Assembly (NCBI GenBank): GCA_932294295.1 | Contig: OW028584.1 | Coordinates: forward strand, 5,917,407 to 5,981,406 | DNA from: Alitta virens | Taxonomy: Eukaryota > Annelida > Polychaeta > Phyllodocida > Nereididae | DNA length: 64,000 nt | Direction of reading: 5' to 3' | Translations under genes and position numbers: made by a program | Shown: one piece after another, positions 22,304-32,848 of the stretch | Numbering within the stretch: the stretch's first letter is position 1 | Layout of the letters: each line of letters opens with the position of its first letter | Notes under the pieces: generated by a model | Database searches by the model: none | Told to the model about the DNA's origin: nothing | Seen by the model: only the letters and a program-made list of their open reading frames with translations

Positions 22304-23725
22304 ATGAATATGTCCGAATCGACAATTTCAGACCGGCTCGCACGTCCCCCGGGTGAACAAGGTGCGCGTCCCTCAGCGGTAAACCAGGCTGAGGTCGAAA
22401 AATTGGCTACTGGTTCCAGACAAAGTAAACGTTTCCGCTCATCTACAGATGATGCCAATCCAAGTACAACTTATGATGTTATATCTACGCCATGGCCTAA
22501 GTTTCTTGTTGTTACTGGCAGTGACGATGGGTTTTCCCGTCTCTCAGCCATAACAATTTGTCGAACGTTGAAAGAAAGTATTGGTTTCGTTGAAAATACG
22601 AGAAGGCTCAGGAGTTCATCCTTGCTGGTGCAGGTTGCCCACAAGGACCAATCGTTAAAATTGCTGGAGCTGAGGGCCTTTGCGGGTACCCCTGTAAAGG
22701 TGGAGCCCCATCGGTTCTTCAACTCTTGCAAGGGGGTTGTGACATCTCATGAGAGCAGTCTCTGCTCCGATGACGAACTGAGGGACTGGCTGAATGACTA
22801 CAATGTCATCCACATTCACCGCCAGCCCCCCAGATATTCACGACAGCTACTGACTCTGACCTTTGATGGCACAGTGTTGCCTGATAGGGTCAGCATAGGG
22901 TTCGAGTGGTGTAGGGTACGTCCCTACATCCCGAACCCAAAACGATGTTATAATTGCCAGCGATTTGGCCATTTTAGCGGCTCCTGCCGCGCCAAAGCAA
23001 CCTGCGCCAATTGTGGATCACAGGAACACGTTCATTCCCGTGACTCACCATGTCAGAAACAGTCATATTGTGTTAATTGTGGAGGTGATGGGCCAGCCTA
23101 TCACCGTGGCTGTCCCAAATGGCAGCTAGAGAAAGAGATCCTGAAGTTAAAGACCACCAAGGATATCTCCTTTCCCCAAGCACGCCGTATAGCTGAACAG
23201 GCTGCTGGGGCAAGTTATGCCTCAGTCCTGTCTCAGATGGCTGGACCTAGATCTCCTTCACCCAGATCATCGCCCAGGCGAAGGATTGACCTAGATCCTA
23301 ATTATAATTATTCCAAGGCAGGGCAAAGCTTGCAGAAACATAAACCAGAATCTAAGACTTCACAGGTAGACGATCACCGCGCAAGAATAAAGCAGCATGC
23401 TATAGATTTCGGAAAAGGACATCTTGTAGCTCCATCGGTTAGTGCGTCACAACTTAGTGTACCCTCACAGGGTGCACCTTCCGGCGTTGAGTCGGAAGAG
23501 ATACACCAGCCGATGGAAGAGGAGGCAGGGACTACCACCATCCCTAGGCCTCAACGGGAGGGGGCAATTGATAAAAGATCAATTGTTCCCAAAAGACCCC
23601 CCCTCATCAGAAAAACACTAGAAAAATCTAGTGCATTGAGCTTCATAACACCACCATCTAAGCATGGTGGGGCCCTCAAAAAGATCTTAACACCAAAAGA
23701 GGCAGCGACTTTGAAGAAAAAGTGA
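22304..23725 (+). CDS. LINE ORF1: Gag-like RNA-binding protein
   Basis: 473 residues from the ATG that begins MNMSESTISDRLARPPGEQG. I chose this start because copy 2 (45151) starts at the same codon, although the frame is open further upstream. The N-terminal third is Ser/Arg-rich, then comes an RNA-recognition-like globular part. Three zinc knuckles lie at residues about 213-265: CYNCQRFGHFSGSC, CANCGSQEHVHSRDSPC and CVNCGGDGPAYHRGC. The Pro/Ser-rich C-terminal region has SPSPRSSPRRR and ends in KKK. The family's role is to bind element RNA in the ribonucleoprotein. It ends 70 bases before ORF2, so ORF2 translation must reinitiate or be internally initiated. Confidence 0.93.
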   Translation: MNMSESTISDRLARPPGEQGARPSAVNQAEVEKLATGSRQSKRFRSSTDDANPSTTYDVISTPWPKFLVVTGSDDGFSRLSAITICRTLKESIGFVENTRRLRSSSLLVQVAHKDQSLKLLELRAFAGTPVKVEPHRFFNSCKGVVTSHESSLCSDDELRDWLNDYNVIHIHRQPPRYSRQLLTLTFDGTVLPDRVSIGFEWCRVRPYIPNPKRCYNCQRFGHFSGSCRAKATCANCGSQEHVHSRDSPCQKQSYCVNCGGDGPAYHRGCPKWQLEKEILKLKTTKDISFPQARRIAEQAAGASYASVLSQMAGPRSPSPRSSPRRRIDLDPNYNYSKAGQSLQKHKPESKTSQVDDHRARIKQHAIDFGKGHLVAPSVSASQLSVPSQGAPSGVESEEIHQPMEEEAGTTTIPRPQREGAIDKRSIVPKRPPLIRKTLEKSSALSFITPPSKHGGALKKILTPKEAATLKKK

Positions 23726-23795
23726 ATATTCATACAAATTCATACCATGCACTACAGATTTTACTATGATAATATTAAACTCTTTTAACTAATTC

Positions 23796-26700
23796 ATGGA
23801 CAGTATCATTCAGTGGAACTGTCGAGGTTTCAGAGCCAACTTCGATGAAATAGGTTGCATGGTCCAAGACTTAAACCCTAGTGTTTTCTGTCTACAGGAA
23901 ACATTTCTGAAACCTCCAAATAGTTTTAAACTGAGAAACTATCATATGTATAATACATATGGCAATATTGCCCACGATAGAGCCACTGGTGGCTCATCAA
24001 TTTTAGTTAAAAATGGCATCATTCATACCCATATTGCTCTTAACACTAACCTTCAGGCTACAGCAGTTCGTCTGAACCTGAATAAAACATTCACCATATG
24101 TTCCTTATATATTCCTCCACCCTTTCACCTTACAGCCAGTGATTTGCATAACCTTTACAATCAACTGCCTGAACCGCGTCTTATCCTAGGAGATTTTAAC
24201 AGCCATAACCAATTGTGGGGAAGCACTTCCCACAACAACAAAGGAAAAACCATTGAAGATTTTCTCAATGACCACACCCTTTGCTTGTTCAATGATGGTT
24301 CACCTACATATCTTCACCCAGGTCATGGAACATTTTCAGCGATAGACCTTAGTATATGTGATCCAGCGTTATTTCTGGAATTTGAATGGAGAGTATTAGA
24401 GGACACTCACGGCAGTGATCACTTTCCTATTGTCCTACAAAACGTAGAAGGTACAAGAGAAGTGGGTCAACTCCGATGGAAGTTGCATAAAGCGGATTGG
24501 ACCTCCTTCGAAAAGCACTGCTTAGAAACAATTACTATGTCTCATTATAGGAATTGTAATAATCTCGTTGAAGATTTTACTGATGATATTACTGATATAG
24601 CCAATAAAACAATACCGATGACAAAAAATAATTCTAAACGTAGTGCAAGACCTTGGTTTGATGACGAAGTAAGAGAAGCTATTAAAAACCGTAAGAAAGC
24701 CCTCAGAATTTTTAAATCACAGCCGACCATCAACAATCTGAATAATTTTAAGTGCCTGAAAGCCAAAGCGCGTAGAATTGTCAGGCAAAAAAAACGTAGT
24801 TGCTGGAGAGACTATGTCTCCAGACTCACTGAAAGAACTCCTAGCAATAAAGTCTGGAAAATGATTAAGAAGATTGAAGGAAAGAACCTAGCTTCGCATG
24901 TAAGCATTCTAGAAGTGAATGGAGAACATCTCTCCTCACCAGAACAAATATCAAACGGGTTAGGAGAACAGTTTGCATACAACTCCTCATCGGAGAACTA
25001 TACGAGAGAATTTCAATGTTATAAGGCTCAAGCTGAGAGATTAACCCTAAATATACAGTCTGATAACAGCGAAGATTATAACTCCTACATCACCTTAGAA
25101 GAACTTCAGAAGGTCATCTTAAAAGCGACTGACTCTGCAACAGGCCCTGATAATATACATTATCAAATCTTAAAACACCTACCTCAATCCTCTTTAAAAA
25201 CATTACTGTATATCTTTAATCAAATTTGGGAGAAGGGATGTCTTCCATCCCTGTGGAAACAAGCCACGGTCATCCCAATTCCCAAGCCGGGGAAGGATCA
25301 TAGTGATCCTATGAATTATCGACCAATAGCCTTAACCAGTTGTCTATGTAAGACAATGGAGCGAGTTGTTACTGATAGACTGGTTTGGTTCCTGGAGTCG
25401 AACCAGCTTATTACAGAGTTCCAATCTGGATTTCGCCGTCACAGGAGCACATTAGATCATTTAGTCAGACTGGAAACTTATGTTAGAGATGCTTTCATTA
25501 ACAGAGAACACGTAGTAGCCATATTCTTTGACCTAGAAAAAGCTTATGACACTACATGGAAATATGGAATAATGAAAGATCTCCACGACTTAGGGCTTCG
25601 AGGTCGCCTTCCAGTTTTCATCGGATCCTTCCTACAGGATCGCTTCTTTAAGGTCCGAGTGGGATCAACGATGTCAAGCCCCTACTCTCAGGAGAATGGA
25701 GTCCCTCAGGGTAGTATTCTCTCGCCCACCCTCTTTAACGTCAAAATCAACAGTATAGTAAATTCCATCTCAGAAAATCTCATGTCGTCCCTATATGTTG
25801 ACGATTTCCTCATTGCATATCGTTCCAGATATATGCCAACCATAGAACGACAACTGCAATTAAATTTGAATAGGATTCACAAATGGTCACTCGAAAATGG
25901 CTTCAAGTTCTCTAAACAGAAGACAGTTTGTCTGCCTTTCTATTATTTACGATCAAACCATCCAGATCCATCACTAATAATTGACAACTGTCAAATAAAA
26001 GTGGTGAATGAAACAAAATTTTTGGGTGTACTCTTTGACTCCAAATTGTCTTTCATTCCGCATATCAAAGCACTGAAAGCAAAGTGCCTGAAATCAATGA
26101 ACCTCCTTAAAGTAGTGAGCAAATATAATTGGGGTGGGGACACAACGGTCCTCCTTCGTCTCTATCGAGCAATTACTCGTTCTCGACTTGATTATGGTTC
26201 TGTGGTATATGGCTCCGCCAGACCAACTTATCTAAAATGCCTGAATTCTGTACATCATCAAGGGTTGCGACTAAGCTTAAGAGCTTTTCGTACATCTCCT
26301 GTAGAGAGCTTATATGTACTGGCAGGGGAACCTCCACTTTCCCTTCGTCGTATCAAGTTATCCATGCAATACATACTAAAAGTAGCTTCAACTCCAACAA
26401 ATCCAACATATGATGTTATATTTCATCCAAAATACATGCATCATTATGAATCTCGTTCAAACGCCATTCGACCACTGGGATTACGCATGAAATTCTATCT
26501 TGAGGCTGCAAAAATTGATACTACAATCATTGCCGAGACGGAAGTACCACCCATTCCGCCATGGATTCTCCCAGTCCCGAAAGTTATACTGGATTTGGCA
26601 GAGCTTAAGAAAAGCGAAACCAATCCGGTAGACTATCAAAACCTATTTTATAGTATAAGGTTTAAATACGAATCGTACAAATTTCTATACACAGATGGCT

Positions 26701-27479
26701 CAAAAATGGAAAGACGAGTAGGCTGTGCTGTCACTTCTTATAAAACCGTTATAGCTGAATGTCGTCTTCCAGACCACTGCTCAATATACACTGCAGAATT
26801 AACAGCTATTTACCTTGCCTTAAAGAACATCGAGGACTTAGAATCAGATCGTTATGTTATCTGTTCTGATTCAAAATCTGCTCTTCAAGCAATCCAAAAT
26901 AAACAACTTGATAACCCTGGGATCTTAGATGTTCTTATTAAGTATTTCTATCTTCACGAATACAAAGACATAGTATTCTGCTGGATTCCGGGACACGCTG
27001 GCATTGAAGGGAATGAAAAAGCAGACCTGGCAGCAAAAAGGGCTCTTACAAAAGAGATAACTGATTTTACCATTCCATACACTGATTTTAAAATGACTAT
27101 AAAATCTTTTATCATGTCTTGCTGGCAAAGACAATGGAATGAATGTAATAACAACAAGTTGCATTCAATCTTATCTTGCATTCAAAATAAAATACCGAGT
27201 AGGTTCAATACTCGCAAAGATCAAGGAATATATCACAGATGCCTCATAGGACATTCAAGACTTACACATTTACACCTTTTAGTCAATGAACCGGCACCGG
27301 TATGCCAGAGTTGTCGATGCCCCCTAACAATCAAACATATTTTATTAGATTGCAGCCACTTACAACGCTTTAGAAGACCTTTGTTTCAAGCTAATACCTT
27401 ACAACATCTCTTTACCAGATATCCAACCCGGACAATTATAGATTTTTTATATGCTTCTGGTTTCTACTACCAAATATAG
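23796..27479 (+). CDS. LINE ORF2: endonuclease, reverse transcriptase, RNase H
   Basis: 1227 residues with no stop. Residues 1-225 are an APE-type endonuclease: QWNCRGF at 6, LQET near 33, GDFNSHNQLWG near 131, GSDHFPIV near 207. Reverse transcriptase spans about 440-720: YRPIALTS, FFDLEKAYD near 577, NGVPQGSILSPTLFN, and the catalytic YVDD near 666. RNase H lies at about 960-1080: LYTDGSKM, YTAELTAIYLAL, CSDSKSAL and WIPGHAGIEGNEKAD, so the D, E, D, D set is present. A C-terminal CQSCRCPLTIKHILLDC zinc cluster lies near 1169. It ends in FLYASGFYYQI; those last codons and the 3' UTR are what the SIDE keeps. The protein nicks target DNA and reverse transcribes from the nick. Confidence 0.95.
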   Translation: MDSIIQWNCRGFRANFDEIGCMVQDLNPSVFCLQETFLKPPNSFKLRNYHMYNTYGNIAHDRATGGSSILVKNGIIHTHIALNTNLQATAVRLNLNKTFTICSLYIPPPFHLTASDLHNLYNQLPEPRLILGDFNSHNQLWGSTSHNNKGKTIEDFLNDHTLCLFNDGSPTYLHPGHGTFSAIDLSICDPALFLEFEWRVLEDTHGSDHFPIVLQNVEGTREVGQLRWKLHKADWTSFEKHCLETITMSHYRNCNNLVEDFTDDITDIANKTIPMTKNNSKRSARPWFDDEVREAIKNRKKALRIFKSQPTINNLNNFKCLKAKARRIVRQKKRSCWRDYVSRLTERTPSNKVWKMIKKIEGKNLASHVSILEVNGEHLSSPEQISNGLGEQFAYNSSSENYTREFQCYKAQAERLTLNIQSDNSEDYNSYITLEELQKVILKATDSATGPDNIHYQILKHLPQSSLKTLLYIFNQIWEKGCLPSLWKQATVIPIPKPGKDHSDPMNYRPIALTSCLCKTMERVVTDRLVWFLESNQLITEFQSGFRRHRSTLDHLVRLETYVRDAFINREHVVAIFFDLEKAYDTTWKYGIMKDLHDLGLRGRLPVFIGSFLQDRFFKVRVGSTMSSPYSQENGVPQGSILSPTLFNVKINSIVNSISENLMSSLYVDDFLIAYRSRYMPTIERQLQLNLNRIHKWSLENGFKFSKQKTVCLPFYYLRSNHPDPSLIIDNCQIKVVNETKFLGVLFDSKLSFIPHIKALKAKCLKSMNLLKVVSKYNWGGDTTVLLRLYRAITRSRLDYGSVVYGSARPTYLKCLNSVHHQGLRLSLRAFRTSPVESLYVLAGEPPLSLRRIKLSMQYILKVASTPTNPTYDVIFHPKYMHHYESRSNAIRPLGLRMKFYLEAAKIDTTIIAETEVPPIPPWILPVPKVILDLAELKKSETNPVDYQNLFYSIRFKYESYKFLYTDGSKMERRVGCAVTSYKTVIAECRLPDHCSIYTAELTAIYLALKNIEDLESDRYVICSDSKSALQAIQNKQLDNPGILDVLIKYFYLHEYKDIVFCWIPGHAGIEGNEKADLAAKRALTKEITDFTIPYTDFKMTIKSFIMSCWQRQWNECNNNKLHSILSCIQNKIPSRFNTRKDQGIYHRCLIGHSRLTHLHLLVNEPAPVCQSCRCPLTIKHILLDCSHLQRFRRPLFQANTLQHLFTRYPTRTIIDFLYASGFYYQI

Positions 27480-27560
27480 TTAATCAATCTTAACCTAGAG
27501 AGCCTCTACATAGCCCACTCAGGTGCTGATGAGGCGTTAAACAATAACACACACACACAC

Positions 27561-27717
27561 TTTACTAGATATCCAACCCAGACAATTATAGATTTTTTAT
27601 ATGCTTCTGGTTTCTACTACCAAATATAGTTAATCAATCTTAACCTAGAGAGCCTCTACATAGCCCACTCAGGTGCTGATGAGGCGTTAAACAATAACTC
27701 ACACACACACACACACC
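27561..27717 (+). mobile_element. 5'-truncated LINE tail behind copy 1
   Basis: Repeats the last ~155 bases of the LINE from TTTACTAGATATCC to the CA run. It could be a second insertion into the first tail or a tandem 3' duplication. Confidence 0.9.
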
Positions 27718-27815
27718 TATATACACAAATGTCATGCACTCCCAGTGTCAACAGTCAACTTATTTTCTGTCTTGAGTTTTTCACTTTTCAAATATTCTTT
27801 CAAACTATTAATTAA

Positions 27816-27841
27816 GTCATTCCACCAAAAGTGTACAATTT
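27816..27841 (+). repeat. Left terminal inverted repeat
   Basis: 26 bases, identical to the reverse complement of 32849-32874. Confidence 0.9.
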
Positions 27842-29881
27842 GGGATGGCTTGAATTGCAGAATATGATATTAAAATAAATCAAATATATATTAACTATTC
27901 TTTTAGTATATGCATGGTTGTTTGAAATTTAGTATATGCAAGCTTAAAGTCAATCTGGTATTTCAGTACTGTCATTTGAATAAGACACGTTATGTGTGAA
28001 ACTGTCAACCCTGTTACGGACAAAACCAGTAATATTAAATATATTTCTAGTGGTGTGTTGCAAAAACAATAATATGAAATGCAAATATTGTGTGTCCCAA
28101 TAATGATTGTGTCATGTAAAAAGTCATCTTTCCTTTAAAAACACACATTTTCATGTCATGTTATTATCACTGTATAAAAATTATATTAAACAGACAAACT
28201 TGCAATAAACTATATAATAAATTGGCATGTTCAATTTACATCAATTACATTTTAAAATAGTAATATAAACATGAACTTTAGCTGACAAGAAGTTTCAAAT
28301 CCTCTTTCTATGACTGAAACATTTTAGAGCAGAATAAGAGCTGGTAACAGAGTTGACTAATGGTAACGGAGTTGACAGGATAGTAACAGGGTTGACTTTT
28401 AAAATCATGACTGACACGAGCTGACACTGATATCATACATTTCTATGATTTTATTGAGTAAAAATAGTACAACCACCAAGGGCTATTGCATAGTTAGTGT
28501 ATGTGTACAAATTTATCATAAATTTATGCTGTCATGTGTTTACAAATGTAAAACAATATATTTGAAAAAGTTGAACTAGAAATACCTTAATTATTATAAA
28601 GTTTAAAGTAACTAACAAAGTCACAAGTCATATCTGGGGAGGTCAGATTACCTGCCAGTTAAGCTCATGCAGTGAACCTACACAGCCTTCTGGATTAAAG
28701 GCCACAATATAGGCAGAATTTGAAATCTGCCCCCCACTTCACTTGGCACTGGTATGCGACAGATCACATGTTCAGGTGTGTACCAGCAAATATCTTCCAT
28801 TGTGGGCCAGAAGAAATTGTTGTTCCCAATTCTACCTATTCTGGACATACATTTAACTTGTACATCATCTTCTTCAACTGCTAGTACTATGCCAGGGTAT
28901 GGTTTCCCATCATAGCGCACTACTAAAAACTGTCCTACTAGGTCTGCAGTGTTCTCTATAATATCCAAGCTTGGCTGCTGTGGCTCAGCAACAAAATAGT
29001 TCTCTCTCAGCACTTGTGACTCTGAGCTGCTGCTGCTCAGTTGTATTTTCATACCTGAATTGTTTCATCCCAAAACATTCACAAACTAGTTGATTTGGGA
29101 GAGTGCAATCACAACTGACATCTCGGAAATAGATTTGATATGGAGATGTAGTGGCAATCTGATGGACTCGCATTGTCCCTGGTAGTGTTGGCAGTTTTTC
29201 TGGTACTTGTTTTGCTGAGACTTCTACTTCATCTTGGTCTGTGTAGAAGAGCTTGATGTCAGTGCCAGTTGTGAGCAACTGCCTGTAGAGGTCTTCTGCA
29301 TTTCTTATGTCCTTGCCCAGTGATACCAGTTTATCTGCGGTCCTTTTTAGGGTTCCACCGACACCATCAGGTGCCCCTTTGCCGTGACTCGACTCCCAGT
29401 AATGCCAAGTAGCTCCCTCAAACTGCATTGTGTGAATCAGTTTGCTAAAAAGATAAAAGTTTGCCTTTTGTCTATACTGGGTCGCTGGGCCATCAGAGTA
29501 GAAATGCAGTATGGACACATCTGGAAAATTTGATCTTAGGTAATCAAAGACTGGTTGTAGGTAAGCCCATATGGCTGGAGGGTCATGTCGTCTGGAGGAA
29601 GAGATTGTACAGAATGTGATAGGTTCCTCAACATTTCCAACATAAAGTACTCCTGTGTGGAGGGTACACTGGACATGACTGGCTCCAAAATGTACTGCCT
29701 GTATCTCAGCATTATATCGGCATAAGTAGTTTTCTGAGAAGTCAATGTGCACAATGCACTCTGATGCTGTGATCTTTTGTCTCAATGACCGTGATACTGC
29801 ATACTGGTGACAAATGTTGAACAGATGCCTGTGAAAATTACTGAGGCTAGCATTGAAGGATTCAACTAAGTCCACGATTGT

Positions 29882-30123
29882 CTAGAGAGCCTCTACATAG
29901 CCCACTCAGGTGCTGGCGCTCTGGGCTTCCAACCGCTGGGTCCCGGGTTCGATTCCCGCTCGAGCCTAAGTTGGATGGCTGTTTCATCCTTCGTCTCATT
30001 GCCATGGTCTCTGCCTGTCCTAATTAGCCCAATTGGTGCAGAAATACAGGACGTAAAGCCCTAATCACCCACCCACCCCACTCAGGTGCTGATGAGGCGT
30101 TAAACAATAACTCACACACACAC
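29882..30123 (+). mobile_element. LINE tail insertion carrying a nested SINE
   Basis: The last ~60 bases of the LINE (CTAGAGAGCCTC to the CA run) are flanked by AAGTCCACGATTGT (29868-29881 and 30124-30137) inside the DDE-like coding exon. A SINE is nested in it. Order of events: transposon, LINE tail, SINE. Confidence 0.92.
29916..30077 (+). mobile_element. 5'-truncated SINE nested in the LINE tail
   Basis: Starts at GCGCTCTGGGC, so it lacks the A box, and is flanked by CCACTCAGGTGCTG on both sides. The duplicated target is LINE 3' UTR sequence. Confidence 0.92.
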
Positions 30124-31369
30124 AAGTCCACGATTGTGGTTTCCTTTTTTTTTAGCTCTGTCATGTGGATTGTAGTTTGGCCATTATTTGGATTCTTCTT
30201 GTCACAAATTTCTTTGGTAGATGTTTGCCATTGTTTGTAGGTCACCCGTTCATTTTGTACTGTTTGAATATTTTCATATTTGACCATCAAAGTGTCTGTG
30301 CACTGTATGCATTCACCATACATGCATTCCTTTGAATCTTGATTTTCTCTTGCCATTTTGTCAATGTCAGTATGAGCCAAAATTTTGAGCTGGTGTAATT
30401 TCTGTCCCATGAACATCAGGTTTTCATGTGTCTTGCATTGGCATGTCTCCCTGTCTGCGAGGGTAGGGTGAACAACCCAAAATGGACGTAAGCTGCAGAA
30501 GAGAGAGTATGAGATCTTTCGCTGGGGATTCTCCGATAGATACTTCTGATGTAAATTCTTCATGAAATCAGACAACAGGCGTCTGCATCTTCTTTTGGTT
30601 TTTGGAGACCGTGTCCTTTTTTCCTGGCAACATACGACTATTGTCATCTCTATTACAGAAGTCAACTACTGATTTCTTCATTTTTTCAATGATTGGGGTT
30701 GCTTTCTTCTTCCTTTGATAAGTGTATGTGGACTTCTCTGATGCAGATTTATTATATCTCCAGCGTGTTTGTGAAAAGCCAAGCTGCTGTTGTGCATATC
30801 TCTGCATTCTGTAGCGCTTGATGATTTTCCCAGTTAAGATTCTGGAGCATATCTGTTTACCCTTATGCTTGGCTGTTTTGTAGCTATCCTTAAGATCAGC
30901 CACCAATGCATGGTGAAAGTTGAGTGTCCTTCTGACAGCTTTTGGAACAGGTCGCAGGTGCTTCAGTAACCTTCTGGTTTTTGTCCTTGGTGTGTCATTC
31001 TCATGTTTCTTAGAAACACGTTGATAGCGTTTCTTGTACTTCTCAGTGAGTCTCATGTGCTTCTTGAGTTGTAGCTCCAGCATTTCAATGTCTTTATAAC
31101 ATCTCGCTTTGGCTCGATTTCTCTCCTTCTTAGATTGTCTTTTCTGCCTGAAAAAAAGTTTGAAAGCATTGTAAGAACCCCATGGAGCAAGAAAGTAAGC
31201 ATGCACGTATGGTGCTGTGAATGAATGAAGACCTTGGTATCGACAAGGTCAATGGCTTGATCACTGTTTGTTGAAACCTTGAAGGTTGGTAATAAACACC
31301 TACAATTTTATGTAACTGCAAGAAAGTATTAATTAAAAGGTTTGATGAATTGAATTTGAAAACATTTTA

Positions 31370-31470
31370 TATTTATATTTTTATATTATTTATATTTATA
31401 TTTATATAATTATATTATATTATTGATATTTATATTTATATTATTATATTTTTATATTTATATACACACC
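31370..31470. repeat. TTTATAT-type simple repeat in an intron
   Basis: About 90 bases of TTTATAT/TATTATA repeat just inside the first intron of the transposon gene. Confidence 0.8.
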
Positions 31471-32168
31471 TGGAGACAGGCCTAGGCACATTTGCAGGAC
31501 CAGGTGCAGGACCAGGTGCAGGATCAGCTTCTGGACCACCTTCTGGGCTGGTTGGAGGTGTCATATTTTCTGCTAGAACTGCTTTGTCTCTTCGAGATTT
31601 CCTTGTGGCTTTCAGCCGGTATTTTCTTTTTTGTTTTTGCTCTTTTTTGGACAACGAAACAATGCGTTTCGTTTCTCCAGCAGCCAGCTTGTTTGCCCAC
31701 CTTCGCTTCTCCTTCTCTAGATACTCTGCCCTCCTGAGAGGGTCAGCATCACACCTTTTTCTATAGAGGGCCTGCTTCTCTGCAGCAGTGAGGGCCATTG
31801 TTTCGTTGTTTTATAATTATGACCTGTAAAATCCAAAAATTATTTATGTTATTTGCTATTAATTGTAAATTTGTCACCCCTGTTACCAAGATGTCAACTC
31901 TGTTACTCATTGTAGTAACAGGGTTGACGGTAACAGAGTTGACAAAATCATATATATATTAGCATAAATGTATATATATTTCCTTCATTTTGACCTTTGA
32001 TGTTGGAACATCATTGAAAATGTCCACAAAACTATATATGAAAGAATAGGTAAGCTACTTCTGACTCTTCACTTTCTATACATAACAGTGTTGACATACA
32101 TAAAGTATAGATTTAAAACAGAGTAATATTTTCGATATAAAATCATATTTACCATCAGATGTCTGGGG

Positions 32169-32355
32169 CGGGGGCCTAGCTCAGAGGTAGCACTCTGGGC
32201 TTCCAACCGCTGGGTCCCGGGTTCGATTCCCGGTCGAGCCTAAGTTGGATGGCTGTTTCATCCTTCGTCTCATTGCCATGGTCTCTGCCTGTCCTAATTA
32301 GCCCATCAGGTGCAGAAATACAGGACGTAAAGCCCTAATCACCCACCCACCCACC
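32169..32355 (+). mobile_element. tRNA-derived SINE, full length, in the transposon 5' region
   Basis: Flanked by CCATCAGATGTCTG and CCATCGGATGTCTG. It lies about 370 bases upstream of the transposon gene's start codon. Confidence 0.92.
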
Positions 32356-32848
32356 ATCGGATGTCTGCTGCCCACATGGCAAATATGGATGCCTGGTCAT
32401 GTGACCAATTGGTGACGTGCCCCCTACCAAATTTAGTTCAAGCAGATAACACCAGAGGGACTCAAGTAACAGAGGTAACAGAGTTGACATGAAAGTGAGG
32501 GACATTGTAACTTTCACACATAGCCAAGCATTATTGCTAGTTTTCAGAGCCAGTAATGTTTCTTAATAATGGACACTATATTTTTTTAGAAATATTATGT
32601 ATTCTACATCTGTTTTACTTCCACTATTTTCTAAATGTAATGTTAAACAAAGGAACCTCAGATAAGGGACATGTCTGTAACTGGGCCATTGACATAAAAA
32701 GAGAGGATATTTGCAGATCAATAAGAATAATTTCCACTTAAATATGTATGATTTTGAGCGAAATTTAGTTAATATGTAGAAATATTGTGTGACCTCTTGT
32801 TTTATAAAATATTTTTATTATAATTTAGGTCTATAGACAGAGGGACTT

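Larger units (their letters stand above)
22151..27560 (+). mobile_element. Full-length LINE, I/Nimb-like, copy 1
   Basis: A 5.4-kb element with a 153-base 5' leader, ORF1 (Gag with zinc knuckles), a 70-base gap, ORF2 (endonuclease, reverse transcriptase, RNase H), a short 3' UTR ending GGCGTTAAACAATAAC, and a CA tail instead of poly(A). The domain order with RNase H places it in the I group (I, Nimb, ingi, LOA and relatives). The exact clade is inference. Both ORFs are open, so it could be active. I could not find a convincing target duplication; a second truncated LINE follows immediately at 27561. Confidence 0.93.
28678..31798 (-). pseudogene. Putative DDE-like transposase with 'DFSENY' and 'YSDGP' motifs, spliced
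   Basis: Exon 1, 31798-31470, starts MALTAAEKQALYRKRCDADP, is strongly basic, and ends CAG|GTGTGT. Exon 2 begins at 31147 after TTTTTTTCAG and joins in frame (RQKRQSKKERNRAKARCYKD). A long basic helical part follows, then a segment with CQCKTHENLMFMGQKL and CMYGECIQC (possible metal site). The core has HIDFSENYLC near 29740, HFYSDGPATQY near 29490 and ESSHGKGAPDGVGG near 29380. I infer D, D and E/D as a DDE-type catalytic set. A C-terminal Tudor/SH3-like module (LVVRYDGKPYPGIVLAV, VKCMSRIG, FFWP) ends at 28678. Defects: a 1-base shift near 30590, a 242-bp retroelement insertion at 29882, and a frame change near 29050 that may be an intron (CAG|GTATGA). Related proteins recur uncharacterised in invertebrate and fish genomes; I know no superfamily name. 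Confidence 0.65.

Noticed and set aside
27520..27545. CTGATGAG followed by TAAAC at the LINE 3' end looks like a hammerhead ribozyme core.
   Set aside because: The required GAAA box is TAAA, stem II does not form in the 4-base spacer, and no partner strand with a cleavage triplet is in place.
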